A stretch of 64,000 nucleotides of DNA from Euryodendron excelsum (GCA_033060915.1 CM065388.1:21233501-21297500), one strand, 5' to 3'; positions 1 to 11,936 are shown, counted from the stretch's first letter. Numbers and translations are program-made. The notes: generated by a model not told the origin, from the sequence alone.

Positions 1-1287
1 TAAGTCAAACATTCAAGTCAAGTCTTTTCTAAATTTGCTCCAAGTCAAGCGGTTCCAAATCAAATCAAATCTTTCTTAAATCTCAAATCCTAGTCTTTCT
101 TAATTCTAAGTTTCCTAAAACCAAAATTTCTAAAATCAAACTTCTTAAGTTCAAATCAAGTCAATTCGATTACATGCTTCAACCCTAGGTTACCTAAGTC
201 CTAGGATGTCTAAACTCTAGTTCCACCTTAACCCTAAAGTTAGGAAGCTTCCAACTCTTTGCTGAAAACTCTTTTCCAAACCAAGATGGTTTTTAAACTC
301 CAATTTAAGTCAAGATGTTTTCAAAACTCTATTTTTCCAAATCAATCCCAAAGTCAATTCTAATGTTTATTTCAATTTCGATTTCAAATCAAAGTCAATT
401 CCAACCCAAGTTCAATTCCAATCTTCCAATCCAAGTTCCAAATCAAACTCTTTTTTTCAAATCAAACCTTCTATTTTCACTCGGACTCTTGTCCGAACTA
501 CGAATGACCTGATTTCCAACAAAAGGATACATAGGTAACCCTCATGAGTGCGGTCACAATCTTCTTTTGATTTCCAATTCCACAACCTTTTTCAAGTCTC
601 CAATTTCCATTACCTTTTTTAAAAATTCTAATTCCATCATTTTTTTTTCAAATCTCCAATTCTGCGATCGCTTTAAAATTTTAATTCCTTTTTCAAACTC
701 AAATCTCTTTTTCAAATCGATTTCTGAAATCAAATCTTTTCTTGTATTTGCATGCCATGCACCATATTAAACCTCTTTCTAAAATTCTTTTTAGAGTGGA
801 TATAATTGGACATTGAATAATTGAAGATTCTAGACAAGTAAACCTAGAGTGAATAGACATGTAGGTATCGTAAGGGCAGGATAGGGTGATAGCTTGTCCA
901 TCTTCCCTATACGTAACCAACCTCCGAACTTATAATCACTATTTTCAAAGACCAAAACAGAGTTATTTTCAAAAAGTTCTTAAATCTTTTCAAAGGTTGT
1001 CAGACAACCTATTTTCTTAAAAACCCTCTCTTGCGGAAGTTTTTAAAACTTTTCCCAAAAATCCTAAGTTTAATCTTCGGATTGCACTTAATTTTAGGTG
1101 ACCTACCTCACCTTAATCAAGTTAGGTGGTGACTCCAAAATATTTTTCAAAAGCCCTTAGTCAAATCAATTTCTAATTCAAACCTAGTCACACTCGTCCT
1201 TGTAGGAGGATGACTTCTAACGAGAGAGTACTGTATTTTTTCCACTTGTACGTGTATTCCTCGAGTGCAAAAAATCTAAGCGTGAGA
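1..1287 (+). mobile_element. Tat-type LTR, 3' part, plus orientation (cut by window start)
   Basis: This stretch is the reverse complement of the first 1.3 kb of the solo LTR at 8627-13620. Shared landmarks are the block ending in TCGAGTGCAAAAAATCT (1261-1277), the AGTTAGGTGG stretch near 1120, and the GGTAACC/GCGGTCACA block near 535-560. The LTR ends at about 1287, where the usual GTGCGACA end has become GCGTGAGA. The sequence is pyrimidine-rich and low in complexity. The short ORFs here are chance frames. The copy lies in the opposite orientation to the other four copies of the family in the window and abuts, and apparently truncates, the coding frame that starts at 1288. Confidence 0.85.
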
Positions 1288-2209
1288 GCTGGCACACGTA
1301 CTATAACCATCCTTGATTCTGGTCTTATTGATCCTTCTGTTGTTGTAGGGCTGGTAGAAGGTGCAATCTTGCCTCAGGATCAGGCGATGCTAAGGCAAGC
1401 GACTGACCCCAAGATTTTCATAGGAGCAGTACATAACAATCTGTTGATGAGTGCACCTGTCGATTTCATTAGATCATTTCCCCATTTGGTTTTCCATATC
1501 TGATACCATGTGTTTGTATTTATAGGCTACTTTCTAGGTCTATAATGCCATGTCCCACTTCGCAGCTATGGACAATGAGCTGAGGGAGTTAAAATAATAG
1601 TACGGTGCTCTGAAGTTGGAGGCCTGGGCTGGCAAGAAAGCTATGATTGATGCGAGGGCTGAGCTCAAGAAGAGTGAAGAGACCATCGCCACTACCTTAG
1701 CCGAGCTGACGCAAAGAAACCAGGAGCTAAGTGTGGCCAAAGAGGAAATCGCCAAGATGAAGGACGATCTCCCATCTATGAAGGAAGTAAGTTTCAAAGA
1801 GGGTTTTGAAAAAGTTGGGGATGATTATACTCAGCAGATCCTTGGGATGATAAATGGGATCTTCAAGGACAGCTGGATAGTTGCCCTTATGGCAATGAAG
1901 GTTTCATTGGCGGATCCACTCTCGAAAAACATCCTTCGGCTGCTTCTTGATGAAGCCATTCTTGAAGACACCAAGGTAAATCCCTTTGAGACTGGATAAA
2001 TTGGTACCACTGAAGTTATTAATGTCGCTGAAGTTACTAGTGCCAATACTACTCCAGTTTCAGAGATTGCCGAGGTCGTGGATTCTACTATATTTGCTAT
2101 CGACAATGCTACCCCTCTTGCTCCACAGATTGTTGAGATTATTGATGGTGCAACTAAAGTGGTTCCTGCCTCCTCCAATCTCCATGTCAATCTAGTCTTA
2201 CAGTCTTAG
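1288..2209 (+). pseudogene. Antisense extra ORF of the left Tat element, 5'-truncated (coiled-coil, Transposase_28-like)
   Basis: This frame lies on the strand opposite to the gag-pol at 2801-8355 and converges on its end. From about 1616 it reads an alpha-helical, Lys/Glu-rich coiled coil (AWAGKKAMIDARAELKKSEE and on) followed by an acidic, Val/Thr-rich tail ending in TAG at 2207-2209. An upstream segment (about 1300-1503, another frame) carries LVEGAILPQDQAM, which may be an earlier exon. The layout recalls the C-terminal half of 'putative gypsy type transposon' (Transposase_28) proteins, known as extra ORFs in plant Tat elements; that assignment is from memory and moderate. In-frame stops at 1591-1597 (TAA TAG) and 1997 (TAA) are each explained by one C-to-T change from Gln codons. 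The 5' end is lost at the LTR junction. It is surely non-functional. Confidence 0.55.
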
Positions 2210-2396
2210 GGTGTTTTTTTTTCCTTTCTTTTTTGTGTGTTTCAACTCCTTTGTAATTTTTTGAGTAACTTCATTGTAAAGAGGCTTCTTCAAATTTAAA
2301 TGAACTTTTTTTGTGCTTCAGTATTGCTCGATTTACTACTTTTCATACCCGAGTGCTTTCTTAATATCGGGGTACTTTTATAACCTTTGGGTATTC

Positions 2397-2690
2397 TTGG
2401 GCTAACCTGACAGACTTAGTCAAGACTAAGTGTAAAGACTTCGCTTTTCACAAATTTTGGCCTTTATTGGCCAACCCACCTAACTTCGGCAGGACTTGAT
2501 TTTTTATTAAATTTTGAACTTCGTTGGCCGACCTGCCCAACTTGGACAAGACCAAGTTTTTACCCTTGGTTTTTGTTTTGGCCTTCGTTAGCCGACCTGC
2601 CCAACTTGGGTAAGACCAAGTTTTTATGCTTGATTTTTGTTTTGGCCGAGATGCCCAACTTGGATAGGACCAAGCTTTTGTACTTGATTT
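2397..2690. repeat. Degenerate tandem repeat between antisense ORF and pol
   Basis: About five units of 54-72 bases share the core GGCCGACCTGCCCAACTTGG followed by ACCAAGTTTTT. Recognisable unit starts are near 2397, 2469, 2526, 2590 and 2644. The array fills the gap between the two converging frames (antisense ORF end 2209, pol end 2801). No coding frame is credible here. Confidence 0.75.
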
Positions 2691-2800
2691 TTCTCTCTTA
2701 GCATAGCTTAGAATATCAGAGTTGTCGAGTAACCACTAATTCATTGAGGAAAAATCTTTAATAACAAACTAAATTCTAATAGTTTTCCTAAGTCAACTTT

Positions 2801-4050
2801 CTACTTATTGAATTTCTTGAGGTTGTTGGCATTCCAAGGTCGGGGTAACTGGCACCTTTCTTTGACAATCTTTACACAGTATACCCCCACGCCAATTTGG
2901 GACGTAATTATGTATGGACCCTCCTAGTTGGGACCTAGTTTTCTATCTATTGGATTCTTTATTACCCTCAATACCTTTCAAAGCACTAGGTCTCTAGGTA
3001 CAAAAGCCATTGGCTGAACCCGCTTATTATACGATCGGTTAAGTTGCTAATGATAACCAGTGAGCTTGAGTAGGGCTGCCTCCCTCTTTTCTTTAATAAG
3101 GTCCAAGTCTTTGGTCAATGTCTGTTCATTAGGCCCAGTATTGAACGCTGTTGATCTAATTATTAGGAGTCCGACTTCCAAGGATATTAATGCTTCGACC
3201 CCATATGCCATTGAGAAAGGGGTTTCACCAGTAGATCTCTTTGGAGTGGTTCTATAGGACCATAGGACATTGGGCAACTCTTCTACCCATCTCCTTTTAG
3301 CTTTTTCCAGCCTCTTTTTTTATTCCATTCAGCATTGTCTAGTTGGATATTTCAGCTTGTCTGTTGTATTGTGGATAGGCCGGTGTTGAGTAATAATTTC
3401 AGATCTTGAGTTCATTGGAGAATCCTCTGAACATATTTCCATCGAACTGGGTGCTTTTGTCTAAGACTAGTGCACATGGTATGCCAAACCTTGTAATTAT
3501 GCTTCTCCATGCAAATCTTTTCGCCTCTATCTCTTTGATGGTTGATAAGGGTACTAATTCCACCCACTTGGTGAAGTAGTCTATTGCGATGATGAGGAAT
3601 CTATTGTTCTTGGAGCTCGGGGCAATGGGCCGACTATGTCCAATCCCTATTGGGCAAAGGGCTAGGGGCTGGTAATAATAGTGAGGTCCTCGGCTAGCTG
3701 CTGGATTAATAGTGAGAACTTTTGGCACTTCTCACACTTCAGTACGTACTGAGCAGCATCCTTCTGTATATAAGCCACCAATAGCCCTGCGAAATAGCTT
3801 GGTGGGTGAGCAATCTTCTGCCAACATAGCTTCCACAGATCCTTTCATGGATTTCGAACGAAATGTCATGTACATTGTCTACATGAACACAATGAAGGTA
3901 GTGACCTATGAAGGATCTTCTGTACAGCTGGTTACTGGGTGACAGCCAATACTTTAAGGATTTGTGCCTTATTCTCCTGGTTTCATTCTTATCCTCAGGC
4001 AATTCATCTTTGTCGAGGTAGGCAATGATTGGATCCATCTAAGACGATCC
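2801..4050 (-). pseudogene. Integrase of the left Tat element
   Basis: Minus-strand pieces read as a plant Ty3/Gypsy integrase. At 4038-3739 is the HHCC-type N-terminal region (EIHERICGSYVG, then LTHQAISQGYWW). At 3728-3399 is the DDE core region, with DYFTKWVELVPL and a TRFGIPCALVLD block in which the second catalytic Asp region is still visible. At 3277-3047 is the C-terminal region LWSYRTTPKRSTGETPFSMA. The frame runs on with stops through a GPYIITSQIGVGVY-like segment to a terminal TAG at 2801-2803. Frame changes between the pieces show it is broken. It would insert element DNA into the genome in an intact copy. Confidence 0.85.
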
Positions 4051-4079
4051 TAGCTCAGCTCTTCAATGGCCAGTACTTG

Positions 4080-4980
4080 ATCTTCTTCTTAAAAGATGCT
4101 CGGGCTATTCAAAGTCTAAATATGGAATATTATCTTCAATCTCGACTTTAAGGCAACCGCGAGTGTTGCCAGGGCATCAGCGTGGGCGTTGCTATCATGG
4201 CTGATCTGATACAATTTGTATTTGTTGAATTTCTTCAATAATTCTTACGCATTTTCCAGGTACTGTGCCATCCTATCATTCTTTGTCGCGTATTCTCCTA
4301 TGATGTGGTTTACAACCAACTGTGAGTCTAAGTAGATGCTTATCTCAGCAACTTTTAGCTCTATGGCTTAGCATAGTCCAGCAAGCACAGCCTCGTATTC
4401 TGATTCATTGTTTGAGGCAGTGAACTCTAGTTTAATAGCCTGCTCTATTGCCATGCCATCTGGTGTAATGAGGACTATGCCTAATTCTGCCCCCTATCGA
4501 TGGATGCTCCATCTACAAAAAGTTTCCAATGATAAGCAGTCCCACAGAGCTCTAAAAGGGGGTTGTTCTCTAGCAGTGGATTAACTTCCTGTGGCAACTC
4601 AACAGAAAATTCAGCAACAAAGTCAACAAGTACTTGACCTTTTACCTCCAATCTGGGTTGACTTGATGTCGAATTCTCCTAACTCCACTGCCCACTTTGA
4701 TAGTCTGCTGAAGAAATCTGCTCTTCAGAAGAGTGGTTTCAATTGGTGATCATTGAGGACATTGATAGTATGAGCTCTAAAGTAATGCACCATCTTGCAT
4801 GATGCCATTATTATTGTGCAGGCCAGCTTTTCCAAAGGTAGATACCTAGTTTCTTCCCCCATAAGAGTTTTTCTAACATAGTAAACTAGTTTTTGTTGCC
4901 TATCTTGTTGCAGATTTAGAACGGCACTAATTGCATGCTCTGAAACGGCTAGTTATAGATAAAGTTTCTCGTGTTTGAAC
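4080..4980 (-). pseudogene. RNase H of the left Tat element
   Basis: The minus strand carries the Gypsy RNase H signature [13 protein letters not shown] near 4415, then a DSQLVVNHIIGEY block near 4330 and DSNAHADALATLA near 4190. Stops interrupt it; several, such as GLC-stop-AIEL and ENA-stop-ELL, are explained by CAA-to-TAA changes. In an intact element this domain removes the RNA strand during reverse transcription. It sits directly between RT and integrase as expected. Confidence 0.75.
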
Positions 4981-5183
4981 AGATTGGAAAGAAGTGGTGG
5001 TTGGGCCAGATAACTCTTTAGATTGGCAAGGGTTTGATCATAATTTGGGGCCCTAGCTAAACCGCTCTTGTTTTTTTAGAAGTTAGAAAAATGGTCGGCA
5101 CTTGTCTGAAGATCTGCTGATGAACCTGTTAAGAGACGTGTCATCCCAGTTAACTTCTGGACTTTCTTGATGTTTTTTGGGGC

Positions 5184-5760
5184 CTAGATGTTGTGGATTG
5201 TACTGACTTGTTGTGGGCTTGCTTCAATTTCTCTGTGTGTAACCAAGAATCCTAGGAACTTCCTCAAACTTACGCTGAACACGCATTTGGAGGCATTCAG
5301 CCTCATCTTGTACTTATTCAGGATGTCTAACACTCCTCTCAAGTTGCCAAGGTTCAACCTACCGACCTTACTCTTCACTACCATGTCATCAATATAGACT
5401 TCTACAGTACTACCAATGTGCTCTTTGAACATCTTCATGACCAATCGTTGGTAGGTAGCATCAGCGTTCTTTAGTCCAAAGGGCATAACATTATAGTAGA
5501 AAATACCCCTCAGGGTGATAAAGGCAATCTTTTCTTTATCATCCTTGTGGAATGGTATCTAGTGATACTCGCGATAAGCATCTAGGAAGCTCACTCTTTC
5601 ATATCCAACTATTGCATCTACCAGTTGGTCGATCTTGGGAAGAGAAAAATGGTCCTTAGGGCATGCTCTGTTTAGGTCGATGAAGTTTACACACACCGTC
5701 CATTTACTGTTCTTCTTCTTTACCACTACTGTGTTAGAAAGCTAGCGTGGGTAAAAGAGT
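5184..5760 (-). pseudogene. Reverse transcriptase of the left Tat element
   Basis: The minus strand reads LNRACPKDHFSLPKIDQLVD, FLDAYREYH, then MPFGLKNADATYQRLVMKMF and the catalytic box VYIDDMVVKS (about 5370-5400), followed by the thumb-side FLGFLVTHR. These are hallmark motifs of plant Ty3/Gypsy RT. The two catalytic Asp residues of YIDD are intact, but a TAG interrupts the frame near 5560 (YREYH-stop-IPF, from CAG), so no full protein is made from this copy. Confidence 0.9.
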
Positions 5761-6039
5761 TCCCTAATTGCCCTTACTTCAAGGAGTCTTTCCACCTCCT
5801 CGATTACTACATCCACGTGTTGTGTAGTTGCCCTCCTTCCTTTCTGGACCACAGGTTGGCACTATGGGTCAACATTGAGTCTATGGCATGCTACCTCTGG
5901 ATCAATTTTCGGCATGTCATAAGGGGTCTAAGCAAAGATTTCGATGTAGCACATCAGCAGTTCAATCAGTAATTTTTCTTCAATCATAGACAAGGAAGTG
6001 TCAATCATAAAGTACTTCTCCTAACATCATCGATAGTGG

Positions 6040-6500
6040 GTGTGTCCTCATGGAGCTCCATCATCTAGATCTTGCTCGCTTTTACATTGGTGGCGCAAGT
6101 TACTAGAAAATATTGCTTGGCAGCCACCTGATCTCCTCGGATCTCCTTTACTCCTTCAGGGGTTAAGAAGTGAATCAATTGGTAGTAGGTAGATGGTATG
6201 GCCTTCATGAGGTGCAACCATGTCCGACCTATGATTGCATTGTAGGGGGAAGGCACGTTGACCACTAGGAATTTTGTTTAAAGCGCAATTCCTCCTACGG
6301 CTACTGGGATTGTCACATTTCCCAGCGGCCAGACTGGGTTCTAACTAAAGCCGATCAGGGGGTTGAGGGATAGCTGCAAGTCAGAATCCTTTAATTCCAA
6401 CTTCTTAAAGAGATTGCAATATATAACTTCAGACGAGCTTCCTTGATCAATTAGGATTCTCCTAACATCACAATCCCCTATTCGTAGTGTCACCACCAGT
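6040..6500 (-). pseudogene. Protease region of the left Tat element
   Basis: The minus-strand segment at 6265-6065 reads VPSPYNAIIGRTWLHLMKAI, the conserved post-active-site block of Tat-lineage aspartic proteases (YNAILGRxxL). The upstream part, to about 6500, is a decayed frame with DDLV-like residues and no clean DTG/DSG box that I can name. It lies between the gag zinc-knuckle area and RT, as expected. Confidence 0.75.
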
Positions 6501-6689
6501 GCATTATTATGGGGCATCTGAACCCACTAAATCATCATCAGTAAAGGTTATGGCTTTAGAACTACTGCTGATCTTGACCTTCTTGGTAGAGGTCTCGATT
6601 TGCATTACTTCCCTTAGATGTGCTGCTTTCTAGATCTTGACTCAATACCTATGAGGGTCTACTTCTGTCGACCCCACCGATCCATGCAA

Positions 6690-8355
6690 TACTACAATTA
6701 CCCAAGGTGACTCTGTCTAGGCTTCCTTATGTGAGGCACCGTTCTGCTTGCTCTGCTTTGCTTCTTGTTTAGTTTTTTCTTTGTCAATGTACTGGTCAAG
6801 GTGGCTAGCTTTCGTTAGTTCTTCCAAGTGATTTTTTAGGTGTCTGCAGTGCTCTGTCTGGTGCCCCTTTTCTTGTGGTAGGAGCAAAATTTTCTTTGAT
6901 CTTGTGCTGTGGGGTCTCTTGCCAACTTTAGTGGCCATTTGAAAAAGGGTTTATCCCGAATTTGGGGCAGAATTTTATAGATCAGGTCCTTAAAGACTGT
7001 GTCAACCCCTTCAATCGTCTTTCTGGCTCGATTATTATTTTCTTCGCGTCAAGGCTTCTTGTTTTCCCTTCCGTCATTTTTATCTAACTTCTCGCCAACC
7101 TTCTCATAGATTAGCTATGCTATATCTTCTTCTACTCTAGCGTACCGTTTGATTCTTAACATTAGGTCATGTACCCCAATAGTTAGTATCTTCATCAGGG
7201 ATTGCCTCAAACAGTACTCCCTGGGCAGGCCGATCTTAAACTGTGCGACGGCCAGCTGCTCACTGTACTCCTTGATTTCATTATAGGCTTTCTAGTACCG
7301 TCTTGCGTATGTTTGTAGCCCTTTTCCATCCTTCTTCTATAAGGTTAACAAGTAGTCTATCTCCCTAGCCTGCTTGTTGTTTGCAAGGAACCGAGCGGTG
7401 AATAGTTTGGCGAGTTGTCTCCAACTTGCTACTGTTCTGGACGGCAACTTGTCAAACCATTGTAAAGATACTTTTCCAAGACTTGATAGAGAAACTCGGC
7501 ATATTAGGGACTCGTCTCAACTCCACAGTGCCATCATCTTTTTGTAATGTTGACCGTGACTAACGGGTCTAACTTCCCATCATAAGGTGTAAATTTTGGC
7601 AGTGTAAATTTTCTTAAAGGTCGGTTGGCCTAAATTTCCTCTGTAAAAGGTGTGGACGCGATTTGATAAAGGGCTCTTCTGGCTATTTTATGGGCCGTAC
7701 GTCCTATACAGCACTTGTCCCTATTGTCTAACCACTCGTTCAGCCCTCGGTCCCAATCCTGCTGTTCTGGATCGGCTCTTGTTAGATCTCTTACGAGTGG
7801 AGTCCGATTCCTCCCATGCTGCATATCTTCCTAATTATCCTTGTAGTGTCCAGTGCTGGAGACGTGGCTCACAATCAAACATGTGACAGGGGGGCTCATA
7901 CTTCTGAAATGCGTCCTCCTTCTTCTACGCCGATCTGGAGATCTTCTACAAACTCATCCATCTCTTCTAGTAATCGCCTCCCTTATAGCTTCGACCTGAG
8001 ACCTGAGGTGGGCTATCTTTTCGTCCCGTTGTCGGAGTTCCTGCTCAACTGCTCAGGTTCATATATTACTAGGTAGACGCCCATTGGAGGGCGTAGGGTT
8101 CAAGTTCCTACAATAGCTCTTTCGGCGGTTTGGATTTCTGACATATTGTGGAGCTCGCCATAGGTCCTCTCATCTTCCTTAACGGTTATTATCAAGGACT
8201 CATATCTCTAACCTTATCGGGCAACCTCCCAGATTTCATGTTGAATCATCTCGATAATTTGATAGGTGAGTGTCTTCATGATTGGAAACATCTTGGCTGT
8301 CTTCAATCTCACTACTAGTGGACTTAACTCCTCCTCTAAGAAAGCTAGTACTCAT
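6690..8355 (-). pseudogene. Gag of the left Tat element
   Basis: A plausible start is the ATG at 8355-8353 (MSTSFLRGG). The decayed frame then shows a coiled coil (ELRQRDEKIAHLRSQVEAI, near 8000), a PFTEEI..P.RKFTLPKF motif near 7620, a WFDKLPSRTVASWRQLAKLF block near 7440, and a zinc-knuckle-like EKGHQTEHCRHLKNHLEEL near 6860. These match, in order, the retrotransposon gag domain and nucleocapsid knuckle of Tat elements. Stops after PFTEEI (TAG) and in LWS-stop-DESLI (TGA) fit C-to-T decay. The first knuckle half is out of frame. Confidence 0.8.
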
Positions 8356-8387
8356 CGTTGCTAGACCTTCTCATAGACGATTCCAAT

Positions 8388-8626
8388 TGTAAGTGAAATT
8401 TTTAAGAATGCATGTTTCAATACGCAAACCAAATTGACGAGCACAAACAATTTGCAAGAGAATATGACAATGAGAATGCGTCGACCCTCTTTGGGTCGAT
8501 AGCACTCCAATAATTAATTTAGCAAGCTTAATCACAATTAATTGAATAAAAAATTTCAAACTATAACTCAAGTGAACATACCTTACTCGTTAGTGGCATG
8601 ATTTATTTATAACCTTCGGAGGCCAC
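8388..8626 (-). mobile_element. Partial 5' LTR of the left Tat element, interrupted by the solo LTR
   Basis: Right of the gag start the minus strand has a possible LTR end (ACA at 8390-8388) followed after two bases by TGGAATCG, a possible but unverified primer-binding site. A good TATA box (TATAAATAAA, minus strand, 8611-8602) lies upstream, where a gag-pol promoter would be. The sequence is cut at 8626 by the solo LTR and probably resumes at 13626. The outer LTR end is not identified. Confidence 0.45.
8602..8611 (-). promoter_or_regulatory. TATA box of the left Tat element
   Basis: TATAAATAAA on the minus strand lies about 250 bases upstream of the gag ATG. The context (partial LTR, same strand as gag-pol) suggests it starts the element's genomic RNA near 8575. 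Confidence 0.5.
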
Positions 8627-11600
8627 TGTCGCACCCAGATTTTTTGCACTCGAGAAATACACACACAAGCGGGAAAAATGTTGCACTCTCTCGTTAGAAC
8701 TCACCCTCCTAGAAGAATGAGTGCGACTAGGTTTGAATTGAAAATAAATTTGAATAAAGGACTTTTAGAAAAAGATTTGGAGTCGCCACCTAACTTGATT
8801 AAGGTGAGTTAGGTCACCTAAAAATTAAGAATAATCCGAAAACTATCCTTAGGGTTTTTGGAAAAAGGTTTTTGAAAATATCACCTCAAGAGATGGTTTT
8901 TAAGAAAACAGGTTGTTTGGCAACCATTGGAAAACATTTAGCCCTTTTTTGAAAAATAACTCCGTTTTTTGTCCTTAAAATCAGTAATCTAGGTTCGGAG
9001 GTTGGTTACGTGTAGGGAAGACGCACTAAGCTATCACCCTACCCCGCCCTTTTGGTACCTACATGTCAATCTATCCTAGATTCACCTATGAGAGTCTCTA
9101 ATTAACATATGTTCAATTCTATCCACTTTGAAAAACAATGTTTAGAAAAACATAATGCAAGATATGCAAGTGCAATAAAAGAGAATTGAAAAACAGATTT
9201 GGAAAGAGATTGATTTAAAATTGATTTGAAAAGAAATTGATTTGATTTGAAAGAGATTTGAAATTGAAAAGTTTTAGAAATTGAAAGTAGAAATTTGAAA
9301 ATAGAAATCTGAAATTTGAAATTTGAAAATAGATTGGAGACTTGGAAAGATTTTTGGAATTTGAAATTTGAAAAATATGGAGGAATTTGAAATTTGAAAG
9401 AAATTGTGACCGCACCTATAACGGTTGCCTACGTATCCTTTTGGAGGAATCAGGTCAGTCGTAGTTCGGACAAGAGTCCGATTGAAAATAGAAGGTTAGA
9501 TTGGAAGAAAGAGATTGAATTGAAAATTGGATTTGATTTAAAATTAGAAGAGGAGATTAGAATTTGAAATTTTGGAAAAGATTGGACTTTGATTTGAAAA
9601 GATAGATTTGGACTTGTTTTAGAAAGATGAAGGTTTAAGAAACCTAGACTTAGGAAAGGTTTGACTCGACTTGGAAGGTTTAGGAGATTAGGAAAGGTTG
9701 GATTTAGGAAATGTTTGAATTAAGAAAAATTTGATTTAGGAAAGTTTTGGAATTAGGAAAGTTTCAACTTAGGAAAGCTTTGAATTTGGAATGTTTCAAC
9801 TTTAGGAAAGTTTTGAATTAAGAAAGTTTCGAATTTAGAAAGTTTTCGAAATAGGAAAGGTTTTCAAATTATGAAAGTTCCCAAATTAGGAAAGTTTTGA
9901 AATAGGAAAGTTTAAAATTTGGAAAGTTTTGAAATAGGAAAGTTTTAAAAATTGGAAAGTTTTGGAAAACAAGGAAGTTTTGAAAATAAGAAAGTTTTAG
10001 ATTTGGAACGTTTTGAAAATAGAAAAAGTTTAGTTTAAGAAAAGTTTAGAATTTGGAAAGATTTGAAGTTTAGGAGAGGTTTGAAAACTTAGATTTGGGA
10101 AGTTAAGATTTGGAAAGGGATAGAGTTAGGAAAGGGTTGAATTAGAAAAGATTTGAGAGTTGAGTTTTAAAATTTAGGAATGATTTTTATGTGCAAGTTT
10201 TGGAAACTTAAGATTTAGGAAAGTGGAAGTTTAGGAAGGATTTGAATTAGGAAGGGATTGGATTTTGTTTCTAAAAGAGAAAGGTTGGATTTTGTTTCCA
10301 AAAACGGAGGACGGGATCTAGTTTCCTAAATAGGGAGATTTGATTTGGTTTCCTAAAGGGAAGATAGGATTTGGCAAGGATTTGGAAAGGGAGATTCTAG
10401 AAACCCTAGATTTAGAAAATTATAATTTTGACATAAAAAGAGGTTTTGAAAATGTGTATAGTTTGGATGTGAAAACAAGAGGTTTTGAAAACCTAGGTTT
10501 GGGGCAAAGTTTGACAACTATGTTTTTGGGAAGAAAATTAGGGTTTCCTAATTGTGGGTTCTAGGGCTTGATTTGGGCTCTAAGGAAAGAGGATTTTTGG
10601 AAAGTGTGCTTTTGGAAACGAAGGTTTTCTAGAAGGGAATCCTAGGGAGGAGTTTTTGGAAAGTGAATTTGAAGATAGAGTTTTTGGAAAAAGATTTTAA
10701 AGAGAAGGAGTTTTGGAAAGTGTGTTTTTGGAAACGTAGATTTTAGAAGGAAATCCTAGAGAGGAGTTTCTAGAGGAAAGATTTTAGAAAGAGAGTTTTT
10801 GAAAAGATTTTTGGAGAGAGTTTTTCTAGAAAAATTTTTGGTAGAAGATTGTTGAAGAGAGTTTTTGAAAAGATTTTTTGGGGAACAGTTTTAGAAAGTA
10901 GATTTTGGGGAGAGGATTTTGGAAAGGAGTTAAAAAAGGGAGTTTTGAAAAATAGATTTTGGGAGGGAGTTTTTGAAAACAATTTTGGAGAGGAGAGTTT
11001 TAGGAAAGTATATTGAAAGAGATTTTTAAGAAAAGAGTTTTTGAAAAGAGAGTTTTAAGAAGGTGTAAAAACATCTTACTTTCCTAATGCATTTCTAACC
11101 ATAAGAGGACTAGAACTACTTTAGGAAAGCGGTTTTGAAATCAACAAGATTTGAAAGTATGGACCGTATTGGTCATTTTTAATGTAACACTTTCCTAAAG
11201 CAGCCCTAGCCATAGAAAGGCTAGGATCACCCTAGAATTGTGGTTTTGAAAACAAGTTTTTGAAAAAGAGATTTTGATGCAATTTTGAAAACGAGTTTGA
11301 AAACGAATTTTGGAAGATGCAAGATCATGATATGCACAATGCAATTTGGGGTCGTGAACATACAAGGCTAAGGCTTCACCACATAATCAAGGGGGCCGGA
11401 CCCACGTGGTCTCTGGTTAGACTAGAAGAAAGCCCCCGACACGGTGACTCTCCAATAGCCCAATCCTACACATGGATCGGGAATCCCTTTGTTTCAAGCA
11501 TGCAAAGAAAGGGGGGGAAAAGAGATGGAGGATTAAAATAGAGAAAACCCAAGTGGGTTAGGAGAGAGAAAAGAGAGGGGGAAGTGCAGAAATTTAAGTG

Positions 11601-11917
11601 GAGAACCTACCTTGTATCTTGTTTATTTTGCGCGCCTTGCTTTCTTCGGTCTTCGTTTTGATCTTCGTCTTCAACCTTCAAGAGTTGTCTTCAAGCTTTA
11701 GGTTACAGCTCTTCAAGTCTTCAAAGGAGGGTTGAAGGCTAGTGTATGAGTGTATGAGGGTGTATAGGAGTGTATATGAGGCTAGGGTTTGTGTATGGTG
11801 GCTAGGGTTTGGAAAACCTAAGGAGGCTAGGGTTTAGGGAGTGTTCGAGCTCTGTATATCAAATTATATGATTTTTAGACTGAGTTGACGGATCATTTTC
11901 ATGCTGGAAGAGGCTTT

Positions 11918-11926
11918 GTATTTATG
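11918..11926 (-). promoter_or_regulatory. Degraded TATA box in the solo LTR
   Basis: The minus strand reads CATAAATAC, aligning with an intact TATAAATAC at the same place in the LTR at 44552-49517. The first T has become C, so this copy's promoter is probably weak. Confidence 0.5.
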
Positions 11927-11936
11927 AAGGGAGGAA

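Larger units (their letters stand above)
1288..8626 (-). mobile_element. Decayed Ty3/Gypsy retrotransposon of Tat lineage (left element)
   Basis: The domain order on the minus strand is gag, protease, RT, RNase H and integrase, from 8355 down to 2801, as in Ty3/Gypsy. It is followed by a repeat array and an opposite-strand ORF where the 3' LTR would be expected. The 5' LTR is only partly visible (8388-8626); it is split by the solo LTR inserted at 8626/13621 and probably continues right of 13625. The 3' LTR is not seen because another LTR (1-1287) has replaced that side. Many stops and frameshifts mark it as dead. Lineage is inferred from the protease, RT and integrase sequence style and from the antisense extra ORF. 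Confidence 0.8.

Noticed and set aside
8611..8626. TGGCCTCCGAAGG (minus strand) as primer-binding site for the solo LTR
   Set aside because: The GCCAC beside it is a target duplication matched on the other side of the LTR, so this is flanking DNA, not element interior.
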